This document shows positions 55,403 to 63,929 of a stretch of DNA of 64,000 nt, in pieces. Source of the DNA: Geomonas silvestris (lineage in GTDB: Bacteria > Desulfobacterota > Desulfuromonadia > Geobacterales > Geobacteraceae); NCBI RefSeq assembly GCF_014193515.1, contig NZ_BLXX01000004.1, positions 62,001 through 126,000 on the forward strand, written 5' to 3'. Position 1 is the first letter of the stretch. Each line of letters opens with the position of its first letter. The notes beneath the pieces are model-generated. The model did not search any database and had not been told where the DNA came from. It saw nothing but the letters and a program-made list of their open reading frames with translations. The translations under genes were made by a program, and so were the position numbers.

Positions 55403-57520
55403 TCAGGTCTCCGGCGCACCGTAGCCAAGCCACGCCTCGCGCAGCCGGTCCAGGTGCTGCCGGAGGTAGGCCGGGCTCAAGCGGTCCCGGTTGTAGAGGG
55501 ACTTATCCAGCGAGGGGGCCGGCTGCGGGATGATTGCCAGCGGGTACGGCGCCAGGTAGTTGAGGCTGCCGCGCGAGCTGTTCACGTTGTTGTTCTTAAG
55601 GGTCGTCTCCTGGGCGTAGGACCACTCGTCGCTGCCGCGCACCTGGAGTTTGGCCACGGGTCTCATGTCCCGGCGCGGGGTGAGCGGGAAGCTCAGCTGC
55701 AGCCCCACCGCCCGCCAGCGCTTCTGGTCGGTCCCCTTGGTGTCCTTGTAGTACAGCGACACCGCCGTATCCCGCCAAAACCGCTTGAGCTCCAGGGCCC
55801 CTCCTTCGTCCTCCGACCAGAAGCGCCCCGCCGTCCCCTCCACCGTGAGGTCCAGGGGGGCCCAGTAGTAGCGGTATGAGCCGAGGATGAACCGCGAGTT
55901 GCGTCCCGTCCCATCCTCCCGGGTCCACCCCTGCAAAAGCCTCAGGCGGTGCCTCCCCTCCCCCGGACTCCAGCGCACCTCGTTCAGCGTCCCGTAGCGG
56001 TCGTGAACCACCATCCCACCCCCGACGCTCACGCTCAGCGCGGGGAGCGGCTCGAGGGCCTGGAAGAACATCAGGCGCTCCAGCTTGTCAGATGCGCGGC
56101 TCGAGCGGTACGGCTTGCCGTCGTCGAGGTTGTCGCTCCAGGCAAGCGGGATGTCCCAGCGGGCATGCAAAAGCGCGCCGGTCCAAAGCTGGGTAGTCAG
56201 CTCGGGCTTGGCCGAGAGGAGGTAGTCGAAGGGGGAGTACTCGGTCCCGATAAAGGTGGTGAGCCCCGGGGCTATGACCAGCGAGGTGTTGAGCCAGCTG
56301 CGGTTGGCCAGTTCCCCCGGCGCCCCCTCCCCCGCGGGGGGGACGTCGATCCGCAAACCCTCCGGTGCGACCACCGTCTCCCCCGCCAAGAACCTCCTCA
56401 GCTCCTTGACCGGGGCCCGCAGCCTGAGCAGGGTCAGGTTGCGCCTCTTGACCAAGAGCTCGAGGGTCTCCCAGGAACTGCCAGCCGCCCGGCAGGCACG
56501 CCCGGCGACCAGTCCCAGGGCGTCCAGTTCGTTGTGGTTGAAGACGGCGTTCTCGTACTCGACCACCAGGGTGCTGCCCCGGCCGCCGACCCCGACGTTG
56601 AGCATGCCGTCCTGCACCAGGCGCCCGCGCAGCACCTCGAGCGGCTCCCCCTCCCCGGGGTCCGGCGCCGGGCCGGCCTGGGGCGGCGTGGCGCCCGAGA
56701 GCACCCCCTCAGGCGGGTGAGCGTCCGGCAGCGGCGCTTCCCCCCGGGGGGAAGCTGTCGCCTCCCCGTCCCCCGGTTCCGCAGCGGCGGGGCATGCGGC
56801 ACGCACCCTGAAGTCGAGCGGGACGCTGAAGCCGACCGCGACGTCGAAGTTCCCGGGACGGTAGTCGAAGGAGGTCTTGGCGGTGGCGGTGAAGCGCACC
56901 GGGATCTTCCAGAACTGCGGGAGCAGCACCCGCGCCCCCAGGTTGGTCTCCCGGGTGTCGTACTCTCCCAAAAGCTCGAGCCAGTCCCACAGCTTGAGAG
57001 CGCCCCCGGCAAAGCCCCCCTTCATCCTATCCGGTCCCAGGCCGTACCCCGCCGAGACCCTGAGCGGCCCGAGCTCCTCGGAGACGACCAGGTACCGGCT
57101 CTTCAGCTTGGCCGCCCCCCCACCCAGGTCCTGCGCCCCCACGGCGAGCACCGGGACGAGCGGGTAGTTGCGGGTGAGCGCCCCGCTGGAGAGCTTGAGA
57201 TTCGCCGAGAGATCGCGCCCCGCGTTGCGGGCCTCCGTGAAGCGCCCGCCCACCTCCAGGAAATCGAAGAAACCGACCGAGACCAGGTAATTGTCCTGGA
57301 AGGGCACCCTCTGGCGCCACTGGCTCTCCTTCTGGTTCGTGTAGGCGGCGTCCAGCCACCCCTCGGCGCTGACCCTGGCATCGGGGGTGTTCAGCACCCC
57401 GCTGAACCCCTGCAGGGAGAGGTTCCCCCGGGGCAGGGGCGACTCTGCGCCGGAAGCGGCCGCCGCCTGGCAGAGCAAAAGGGGGAGCAGGGCCGATTTA
57501 AGCAACTTCTTCACTGTCAC
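55403..57520 (-). CDS. YjbH-family exopolysaccharide outer-membrane protein
   Basis: 705 residues, GTG start (57520; an in-frame GTG at 57514 with GAGG upstream is equally likely). Signal peptide (LLKSALLPLLLCQAAAASGAE). The N-terminal part has the family signature LQGFSGVLNTPDARVSAEGWLD, then many outer-membrane beta strands (about 60-250 and 420-680), with a soluble middle rich in Glu/Pro (about 240-330). YjbH is known from exopolysaccharide clusters and is thought to form an outer-membrane porin-like part. It is 19 bp after the glycosylphosphotransferase gene and so in one operon. Confidence 0.88.
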   Translation of the reverse strand: MTVKKLLKSALLPLLLCQAAAASGAESPLPRGNLSLQGFSGVLNTPDARVSAEGWLDAAYTNQKESQWRQRVPFQDNYLVSVGFFDFLEVGGRFTEARNAGRDLSANLKLSSGALTRNYPLVPVLAVGAQDLGGGAAKLKSRYLVVSEELGPLRVSAGYGLGPDRMKGGFAGGALKLWDWLELLGEYDTRETNLGARVLLPQFWKIPVRFTATAKTSFDYRPGNFDVAVGFSVPLDFRVRAACPAAAEPGDGEATASPRGEAPLPDAHPPEGVLSGATPPQAGPAPDPGEGEPLEVLRGRLVQDGMLNVGVGGRGSTLVVEYENAVFNHNELDALGLVAGRACRAAGSSWETLELLVKRRNLTLLRLRAPVKELRRFLAGETVVAPEGLRIDVPPAGEGAPGELANRSWLNTSLVIAPGLTTFIGTEYSPFDYLLSAKPELTTQLWTGALLHARWDIPLAWSDNLDDGKPYRSSRASDKLERLMFFQALEPLPALSVSVGGGMVVHDRYGTLNEVRWSPGEGRHRLRLLQGWTREDGTGRNSRFILGSYRYYWAPLDLTVEGTAGRFWSEDEGGALELKRFWRDTAVSLYYKDTKGTDQKRWRAVGLQLSFPLTPRRDMRPVAKLQVRGSDEWSYAQETTLKNNNVNSSRGSLNYLAPYPLAIIPQPAPSLDKSLYNRDRLSPAYLRQHLDRLREAWLGYGAPET

Positions 57521-57539
57521 CTCGCAACCTTTGCCGACG

Positions 57540-58964
57540 TTAGTAGGCGCCTTCCCGGAAGAAGACCACCTTCAGGGTGCGCAGGATAAGCCGTAAGTCC
57601 GTGGCGAGGCTCCAGGTGTCGATGTACTGCAGGTCGAGCCGGACCACCTCGTTGAAATCGGTGACCGAGTTGCGGCCGCTGACCTGCCAAAGCCCGGTGA
57701 TCCCCGGTTTCATGCAGATCCGCTTGCGCTGCCAGTTCTGGTACCCCTTCACCTCCTCGGGGGTGGGCGGACGGGTCCCCACCAGGCTCATCTCCCCCTG
57801 GAGCACGTTCCAGAACTGCGGCAGCTCATCCAGGCTGGTCTTCCTGAGGAAGGCTCCCACCCGGGTCACCCGCGGGTCGTTCCTGATCTTGAAGATGGCC
57901 CCCTGCATCTCGTTGAGGTGCAGGAGCTCCTTTTTCCGGGCCTCGGCGTCCTGGTACATGGAGCGGAACTTCCAGCAGGTGAAGGTCCTGCCGTTCTCGC
58001 GAACCCTGGTCTGGCCGAAGAAGAGCGGGCCCGGCGACTCGAGCTTGATGGCGAGCGCTATGAAGGGGAAGAGGCAGGCGGTGATGGCAAGACCCGCCAG
58101 GGAGCCCGCAAGGTCAAGGCAGCGCTTCCAGAAGAGCTGGTCCGGGTCGGCCGGCGCGCCGCGGAAGGTGAGCACCGGCACCTCCCCGTTGAACATGCCG
58201 AGCTCCTTTTGACCCTCGAAGCGGTAGTAGAGGTTCAAGACGGTACGGCAGGTGATCCCCATCTCGCGCAGGGTGTTGATCTCGTCGGCGAACTCGTACC
58301 AGGAGTTCTCCCTGCTGCTGCAGAAGATCACCTCGTCCACCGGCTGGGCACGGCAGATCGGTACCAGGTCGGTTTCGCCGCCAAGCACCGGGTAGCCCCG
58401 AAGTCCTGTGCCGTCGAGCTCCTCGCCGGCGTCCTGGTGGCTCTGCAAGAGGCCGGTCACGTTGAACCCCCATCCCCGGTTGCGGTCCAGGATCTCGAGG
58501 ATCTTGCGGGCGCTCTCCCCGGTCCCCAGCACGAGGACGTTTCGGTAGTTGTACCCTTTGTGGCGCAAGAGGTGCAGCAGGCTGCGCACCAGGAACTGCT
58601 CGGAGGCGAGAAACAGGAAGGAGAGGATGAGGAAGGTCCCGAAGAAACTTCTGCTGAAGTCGTGTTCGTGGCACAAAAAGATCATCGAGGAGGTGATGGT
58701 GCCGCCGAGGGCGGTCACCTTGGCCAGTTTGAAGATCAGGATACCCAAGGAGCTCATGCGCTGCGAGTGGTAGAACCCGTAGCGCTCCAAAAGGACGAGC
58801 CAGACCGGGACCACCACCATGAGCACCCAGGTGTAGTTGTCCAGGTCCTCGAGCCCGCCGAAGCGCACCCTCAGGTTGAACGCCGCCAGAAAGGCCGCGA
58901 CCAGGAGCACCGCGTCCAGCATCGCGTGCACTTTGCGCAGAAAACTCGATCGCTGTTTGAGCAT
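57540..58964 (-). CDS. Exopolysaccharide polyprenyl glycosylphosphotransferase
   Basis: 474 residues from the ATG on 58964 (GGGGAGGG upstream). Five predicted membrane segments: four in 13-130 (AMLDAVLLVAAFLAAFNLRV, VLMVVVPVWLVLLERYGFY...) and one at about 290-312 (LAGSLAGLAITACLFPFIAL). A CoA-binding-like region (about 140-240, NVLVLGTGESARKILEIL) and the C-terminal sugar transferase core with KFRSMYQDAEARKKELL, SLDELPQFWNVLQGEMSLVGTRPP and KPGITGLWQVSGRN follow. It attaches the first sugar-phosphate to undecaprenyl phosphate, starting polysaccharide assembly. It is the initiating enzyme of the cluster; sugar identity not readable. Confidence 0.94.
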   Translation of the reverse strand: MLKQRSSFLRKVHAMLDAVLLVAAFLAAFNLRVRFGGLEDLDNYTWVLMVVVPVWLVLLERYGFYHSQRMSSLGILIFKLAKVTALGGTITSSMIFLCHEHDFSRSFFGTFLILSFLFLASEQFLVRSLLHLLRHKGYNYRNVLVLGTGESARKILEILDRNRGWGFNVTGLLQSHQDAGEELDGTGLRGYPVLGGETDLVPICRAQPVDEVIFCSSRENSWYEFADEINTLREMGITCRTVLNLYYRFEGQKELGMFNGEVPVLTFRGAPADPDQLFWKRCLDLAGSLAGLAITACLFPFIALAIKLESPGPLFFGQTRVRENGRTFTCWKFRSMYQDAEARKKELLHLNEMQGAIFKIRNDPRVTRVGAFLRKTSLDELPQFWNVLQGEMSLVGTRPPTPEEVKGYQNWQRKRICMKPGITGLWQVSGRNSVTDFNEVVRLDLQYIDTWSLATDLRLILRTLKVVFFREGAY

Positions 58965-59290
58965 GTCTTCCCTCCCCAATGCCGCCCGGGCGGGTTCGCC
59001 CGACGCGCCGGAAGACGGCAAGTAGGATCAAAAACCCTGGCGTTCAGGACTAAACCGGATGCAGAACCAAAAACATTCTCATTCGGCGGCACCGTGCGCC
59101 GAATGATGTTTACAAAAACCGCCCATTCACGGCAGATACTTTATATATCGGCTACTTGTGCTACATACTTTAGTTGTTTTTGTAAAATTGAGAGGGACTT
59201 GAGACAATAGGGGGGTGCTCCTACACGAACATATCGTGCGAAGGAGCGTAACAGAGGGTAAGTTTGAGGAATTTGTAAGAATCAAACAGT
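58965..59290. promoter_or_regulatory. Regulatory region of the exopolysaccharide glycosylphosphotransferase-YjbH unit
   Basis: It contains a 9-bp hairpin CATTCGGCG / CGCCGAATG (59080-59105) and inverted copies TTTACAAAAAC (59109-59119) and GTTTTTGTAAA (59174-59184), plus an AT-rich patch (59140-59190). These could be regulator sites. No clear -35/-10 or -24/-12 pair found. Confidence 0.5.
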
Positions 59291-59299
59291 CAGACGGTA

Positions 59300-59450
59300 G
59301 GACACCGAACCACGCGCCCCTACGCAGATGGACCAGTTCTGCGAACAAGACCTCGTAGGCGTCGGTGACCCGGTCCCAGCAGTAATTGCTGCGCACCCGC
59401 GCCACGGCGCGCTCCCGGGCCACGCCCCTCGCGCTGTCCGAAGGGGATCG
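59300..59450 (-). pseudogene. Remnant of a GT4 glycosyltransferase C-terminus
   Basis: The minus-strand reading near 59440-59320 encodes ARGVARERAVARVRSNYCWD then RVTDAYEVLFAELVHLRR. This is the typical end helix of GT4 enzymes (consensus ARERV...SWDRVAERYEALY). Sequence on either side is not glycosyltransferase-like and lacks the nucleotide-sugar site, so only a fragment of about 40 residues survives. It lies between WecG/TagA and the glycosylphosphotransferase gene, where a second GT would be expected. Confidence 0.5.
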
Positions 59451-59548
59451 ACATTTCCCACGCTCCGCCCCTTCGGCGGTTTTCGGGAAGCTCATGCCTT
59501 GGTCGCGGTACGGTCGAATCGCGGCCTGCCGCCCGGTGGGCCGCCTCG

Positions 59549-60376
59549 TCAATGTCTTTCGCTCGTGGGAACCGGAGTCGCATCCCGGTTAAAGGTGCGG
59601 CGCAGCGTAAAGCGCAGCAACTGGCAGGCTGCGTACCACAGGAAAAGAGAGTTGGTCGCAAGATAGCGTTTCCACAACCTCTTCGGCTCGTTTAAGAGCC
59701 TGTGGAGCCACTCAAACCCGCTGCGCTGCATCCAGCGCGGCGCGCGTTTCACGGTTCCGGCATGGTAATCGAAGGCCGCTCCGACTCCCACGAGCACCGC
59801 GCGGATCTTGTCGCGGTGCTCTGCCATCCAGCGCTCCTGCTTGGGACAGCCCAGACCGACCCAGACGGTGCGGGCCCCCGAGGCGTTGATGGCCCGAATT
59901 ACGGCGGCGTCCTCCTCCTCGGCAAGTTTCCGGAACGGGGGAGAATAGTGCCCGGCTATCGGGAGTTCCGGGAACTCCTCGCCCAGTTTCTTCACGAGGA
60001 GCTCAAGGGTTTCCGGGCTGCCGCCATACAGGTAGATGGGTTCGGCGCGCCGGGCCGCGAGGCGGAAGTAGTGCCACATCAGGTCCGGACCGTTGATCCG
60101 CTCCTGCCCCTTTTCGCCCAGGCGCCTCATCAGCCAGGCGACCGGAGCACCATCGGGGGTAGCCATGTCCGCCTCGTTAACGACCCTGGCGAAACGCGGG
60201 TCGCGGCGGCTGGTGACCACCGAGTGTGCATTGCAGATGCAGACGTAGCGCCCTTCCCGGCCTTGAGCCCACCCGGCCAGACGCGACAAGGTCGCCGGCC
60301 AATCCAGTGCATCGATCGGCGCGCCCAGCACGGAAACCGTGTCGCGCCGCGTGTCGAAACGGGCGAAATCATCCAT
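59549..60376 (-). CDS. WecG/TagA/CpsF-family glycosyltransferase
   Basis: 275 residues. Pattern of the family: VLGAPIDALDWPATLSRLAGW, YVCICNAHSVVTSRRDP, VNEADMATPDGAPVAWLMRR, RINGPDLMWHYF, YLYGGSPETLELLVKKL and VWVGLGCPKQERWMAEH. It transfers a sugar (such as ManNAc or a hexosamine) to a lipid-linked acceptor. The start overlaps the stop of the upstream GT4 gene by eight bases, showing coupling. The C-terminus ends with a basic, partly hydrophobic stretch (RYLATNSLFLWYAACQLLRF) that may attach it to the membrane. Confidence 0.92.
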   Translation of the reverse strand: MDDFARFDTRRDTVSVLGAPIDALDWPATLSRLAGWAQGREGRYVCICNAHSVVTSRRDPRFARVVNEADMATPDGAPVAWLMRRLGEKGQERINGPDLMWHYFRLAARRAEPIYLYGGSPETLELLVKKLGEEFPELPIAGHYSPPFRKLAEEEDAAVIRAINASGARTVWVGLGCPKQERWMAEHRDKIRAVLVGVGAAFDYHAGTVKRAPRWMQRSGFEWLHRLLNEPKRLWKRYLATNSLFLWYAACQLLRFTLRRTFNRDATPVPTSERH

Positions 60377-61562
60377 GACGCGACACCTCTACAGCCTGCC
60401 GATAGATCTCCATGAGAGCCTCGTAGTTGGTATCCTCGGTGTACTTCCCCTCGAACTCAAGCCGTGCGCCCTTCCCCAGATCCCCCAAAAGCCCGGGAGC
60501 CTCCCATGCGCCGGCCACGACGTCGAGCAGCGACGCGGGATCGCCGGGTCCAAAGACCACGCCGCTGCCGCCGTGCCGCACGATGGACGGCAAAGGGCCG
60601 AGAGCGGCGACCGCGCAGGGGGTGCCGAAGGCGAAGGCTTCGCGCAGGACCATGGGAAACCCCTCGAAACATTCCGAGGGGAGGATCAGCAGTCGGGCCT
60701 TCGCTATCTGCGCCTGGGCATCCCGTTCGGAAAGCTGCCCCGTGAAGGTGACCGGGAGCCCCTGCGCCATCCGCTCGAGTTCGGGACGCAGTGGTCCGTC
60801 TCCGACGATCCTCAACTCCGGGGCGCCTTCCCCCCAGCGCCGCCAGGCGGTCAGCAGGGTCCGCACCCCCTTCTCGGCGGTCAGCCTCCCGACGAACACG
60901 GCATGCGGGGAGCGCTCCAGCCAGGGGAGCGCGGCGGGGCGCCCGGGATAGAAGTTTGGCTTCAGGTGGATTTTTCTCGCCGGCAGTCCGGCGGCGACCA
61001 GGAGGTCCCGCTGAAACTCGGAGAGGGCGATGAAGGCGTCAACCTGGTCGGTCCAGGTCCCGAGGGCACGGTGCAGGGCGACACCGAGGGCGAGCGGCAC
61101 GGTCGCCGGGCGGCTGTCGCGATAGCAGCCGTAGCGCAACGCCGGCCACGAGGACCGGGCGTCCAGGCACTCGGTGCAGACCTTCCCGCAGCGCAGCGGA
61201 ATGGCCGCCGGGCAGAAGATCCGGTAGTTGTGCAGAGTAAGGACCCGCGCGGCACGTTTCCCCACCGCATGGAAGATGCTCGGAGAGATGAGGGGGAAGG
61301 TGTTGTGGACGTGGACCACCTCCGGCCGGAACTCGCGCAGCCGTTGCCGCACGGAGCGGGAGGTCCAGGGGTTCCAGGGGGTGGCGAGGGCACCCGCGAG
61401 AAGGCCGAGCGCGCCCTTGCCGCGGATGTCGTCGCTGCGGCGCTCGAAGACGCAAACCTCGTGCTGTCTTTCCAGCAGCAGGATGCGCTCCGCGTCGAAG
61501 ACGCTGTTTTCGCCCGAAGGGGTGGCTGAAGAGTAAAAGTTGTGTCCCAGCATCACGCGCAT
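60369..61562 (-). CDS. GT4-family glycosyltransferase
   Basis: 397 residues from the ATG on 61562 with GAGG eight bases before; a longer open frame to 62648 runs antiphase across the next gene and is spurious. The N-domain begins MLGHNFYSSATPSGENSVFD and EVVHVHNTFPLISP; a Cys-rich loop, CPAAIPLRCGKVCTEC, is unusual and could bind a metal. The C-domain has VFVGRLTAEKGVRTLL, ELRIVGDGPLRPEL and the E..GFPMVLREAFAFGTPC donor site. It overlaps the Wzy-like gene by 10 bases and WecG by eight. Confidence 0.9.
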   Translation of the reverse strand: MRVMLGHNFYSSATPSGENSVFDAERILLLERQHEVCVFERRSDDIRGKGALGLLAGALATPWNPWTSRSVRQRLREFRPEVVHVHNTFPLISPSIFHAVGKRAARVLTLHNYRIFCPAAIPLRCGKVCTECLDARSSWPALRYGCYRDSRPATVPLALGVALHRALGTWTDQVDAFIALSEFQRDLLVAAGLPARKIHLKPNFYPGRPAALPWLERSPHAVFVGRLTAEKGVRTLLTAWRRWGEGAPELRIVGDGPLRPELERMAQGLPVTFTGQLSERDAQAQIAKARLLILPSECFEGFPMVLREAFAFGTPCAVAALGPLPSIVRHGGSGVVFGPGDPASLLDVVAGAWEAPGLLGDLGKGARLEFEGKYTEDTNYEALMEIYRQAVEVSRHG

Positions 61563-62755
61563 GTGTACGCCTCGGCATCCTGCTTGCGGATCGAGAGATA
61601 CTGCCGGACCTGTAAGCCGGCGAACAGGAAAAACGGCACCATCAATTGAGGGCGGATGATGATCTCGGTGGTCATCGAGAGCCAGAGAAAAAGGAGCAGC
61701 AAGGAAGCGGAGAACGCGACAAGGCTCCTCGTGTCGCGGTCGCCGCGCCGCAGCAGGTAGGGCACCTTGGAGAAAATTGCACCGAGCAGCGAGTAAAAGA
61801 CCAGGCTCCCCAGGATACCCAGGCATATCAACAGGTACAGGTAGCTGTTGTGAGCCCGGAACCCTTCCACCTGGAGGCTCTCGGAGAAGCGCATGGTCGC
61901 CATGGCGTCGGCGTCGAGCCCCATTCCCAGCAGCTTCCCCCGCACCCCCGCCTGGAGAAACTGCAGAATAAGCGCAAACCAGATGACGGTCCGCCCTTGG
62001 GTGTTGGCTGCGGAAAACGGGTCGGAAAAGTCGAATCCGAGCATGCCGAACGTGCGGAAATCGATCAGCGTGAAAAGCGACATGCCGACCAGGAGCAGGA
62101 CCATCCCCTTGACGAGCAGCTTCCAATTTATGCCGACCGTTTTGCCGCGCCGGATCATGTGCACCAGAACCGGCAGGAGCAGGACCAGCGGCAGCGCGAT
62201 GCGGGCATTCGATTTGAAAACGAGAAACCCGGTGCACAAGATGGCAAACAGGTGAAGCGGCACCGTCCGAAGTGTGACCAGCGCGGCGACCAGAAATACC
62301 AGGGCCGCAACGGCGAGATCCGTCTTGAAAAAGTACCCGCCGCTGAAGGTGGTAACGCTCCCCCAGGTCTGGTAGCCGCCACCAGCCAGAGCCAACACCG
62401 ACAGCAGAAAGAGGGCCACCAAGGAGAACCAGCCTACGGCTTTGAGCTGGTCGCAGGCAAACCGGGTGTTGCGCCCCAGGTAGTAAAAGGAGACGTAGCT
62501 CGTGAACTTGAGAAAATCCGACAGTGCCATGACGCTCACGCTGTTGAACAGCGACGCCAGCACCAAGAGATAGAACAACATGACGAACTTGTCGGCCCCG
62601 CAGGGCTCGAAGGTCGTGAGGCTTTTCTTGTAAAGCGCCACGTAGCACAGCACCAGCATGGTGAAGCAGACGCTATGGACCGCCGAGAACACCTTGACCT
62701 CCCAGAGGTAATCGACGACGAATCTGGTCAGCATGAGGGCCAGAACGGTATTCAC
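61553..62755 (-). CDS. O-antigen ligase/polymerase-like membrane protein (Wzy/WaaL type)
   Basis: 400 residues from the GTG on 62755, which overlaps the stop of the preceding gene (GTGA); longer frames run through the neighbour. About 10-11 transmembrane helices (FTMLVLCYVALY, FVMLFYLLVLASLFNSV, WFSLVALFLLSVLALAGGG ...). The periplasmic loop with the family-type motif is near NTQGRTVIWFALILQFLQAG and RAHNSYLYLLICLGILGSL (the AHN / H-x-S-Y end is typical of Wzy_C). It would join or polymerise repeat units of surface polysaccharide. Ligase versus polymerase is not decidable from sequence. Confidence 0.85.
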   Translation of the reverse strand: MNTVLALMLTRFVVDYLWEVKVFSAVHSVCFTMLVLCYVALYKKSLTTFEPCGADKFVMLFYLLVLASLFNSVSVMALSDFLKFTSYVSFYYLGRNTRFACDQLKAVGWFSLVALFLLSVLALAGGGYQTWGSVTTFSGGYFFKTDLAVAALVFLVAALVTLRTVPLHLFAILCTGFLVFKSNARIALPLVLLLPVLVHMIRRGKTVGINWKLLVKGMVLLLVGMSLFTLIDFRTFGMLGFDFSDPFSAANTQGRTVIWFALILQFLQAGVRGKLLGMGLDADAMATMRFSESLQVEGFRAHNSYLYLLICLGILGSLVFYSLLGAIFSKVPYLLRRGDRDTRSLVAFSASLLLLFLWLSMTTEIIIRPQLMVPFFLFAGLQVRQYLSIRKQDAEAYTCA

Positions 62756-63897
62756 GACTCGCCCCCCACGGCTCCCAGGCGGCGCAAAAGCGCGCTCGAA
62801 GCGGCGCAACCGTCCCCCTCCCCGCGCGCCTTTTCCAGGAAGCCCCCCTCCGAGAGCATCCGCTGCAACGTTTCCAGCAAGACCTCTTCGTCTTCCACGA
62901 TGGGGTGCTGCACCAGTTCGGCAAGGGGGGCGACAAAGCCCCGCGAACTGTCGAACTGTTTGAGATCGGGGCAGTAAAGGATCATCGGCTTGCCGAGGGT
63001 CTGGTACTCGAAGTACACCGACGAGATATCGGTGATGAGGCAGTGGGAAGCTCCGAGCAGCTGATAAAGCGACAGGTTCCGGGAGACCAGCTCCGCGTCG
63101 TCCACAAAGACTATCGAGGAGTACCTGTCGAACGTCGAGCGGTCCGCACGCGCCATGGGGTGCGGTTTGACGAGGCAAACAACGCCGTGACGCGCGAACA
63201 GGGCGTCCAACCGGCCCAGGTCGACCGCACCGGAAAATATGTCAGCGCTGCGGTCGCCGTCCGAACGGGAATCGCCCACCACGGCCGTGCGATAGGTGGG
63301 CATCCAGACCATGCAGAGCCGGTGCGGCGGCAACGTCAAGGCGTCGAGCGCGACCTGGTCTCGCATCAGGTCGCTGCGAGGATGATCCGCCACGAGGACG
63401 CGACTCTCGTCCACTCCGAAGGCCCGTGCCATGATGGAGCGGTACCGGGAATCGCTTGCCAGGGTATAGGTGAACCTGGGGACCTCGCAGGGGTCCTTGC
63501 CGTCGAGAAACCCGATCCGTTTGAGCGGCATGCCGTGCCAGATATTGGTGACGGTCTGTCGCGCATGCGGGCGGAAAAAGGAAAAACAGCCGTGGGTGAA
63601 GATCACGTAGCGCGCCCGGTGGTACAGGAAAATCCCCCTGAGGCTGTACCGGTAGGCCTGCGTAACCTCCTCGCCTTGCAACCAGTCCGGCGGGATTGCT
63701 CCTTTTTGGCAGGTCAGCACCAGGAGATGCAGAGAATGCTTCCGGGCGGCACGCGCCAGGGCCCTCGTCGAATCGTCGTAGTCCGGGAAGGCGTTAACGG
63801 CCACCACGCGGGGATCTTTGGGTACCAGGGTGCCGAGCAACTGCCAGATAGGCTCAAGCCACGGTACGAGGTGTTTTTTCCAGCGTAAAGACATCAT
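62752..63897 (-). CDS. CDP-glycerol glycerophosphotransferase family protein (TagB/TagF-like)
   Basis: 381 residues. Motifs of the Glyphos_transf family: TNIWHGMPLKRIGF, VLVADHPRSDLMRDQ, WMPTYRTA, LVKPHPMA, and the nucleotide-binding CLITDISSVYFEYQTLGKPM. In Gram-positives these add glycerol-phosphate to teichoic acid; in Gram-negative surface clusters they add alditol-phosphate or related groups to polysaccharide. The N-terminal 30 residues (SLRWKKHLVPWLEPIWQLL) suggest peripheral membrane binding. No good ribosome site precedes the ATG on 63897. Confidence 0.88.
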   Translation of the reverse strand: MMSLRWKKHLVPWLEPIWQLLGTLVPKDPRVVAVNAFPDYDDSTRALARAARKHSLHLLVLTCQKGAIPPDWLQGEEVTQAYRYSLRGIFLYHRARYVIFTHGCFSFFRPHARQTVTNIWHGMPLKRIGFLDGKDPCEVPRFTYTLASDSRYRSIMARAFGVDESRVLVADHPRSDLMRDQVALDALTLPPHRLCMVWMPTYRTAVVGDSRSDGDRSADIFSGAVDLGRLDALFARHGVVCLVKPHPMARADRSTFDRYSSIVFVDDAELVSRNLSLYQLLGASHCLITDISSVYFEYQTLGKPMILYCPDLKQFDSSRGFVAPLAELVQHPIVEDEEVLLETLQRMLSEGGFLEKARGEGDGCAASSALLRRLGAVGGES

Positions 63898-63929
63898 AGT
63901 TTTGGCCTGAGCTCGGAGAAAACCCGCGG

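Noticed and set aside
61563-62648. N-terminal extension of the GT4 frame over the ligase/polymerase gene
   Set aside because: The extension is out of frame with the membrane protein and looks random; the GT4 domain begins at 61562 with a ribosome site.
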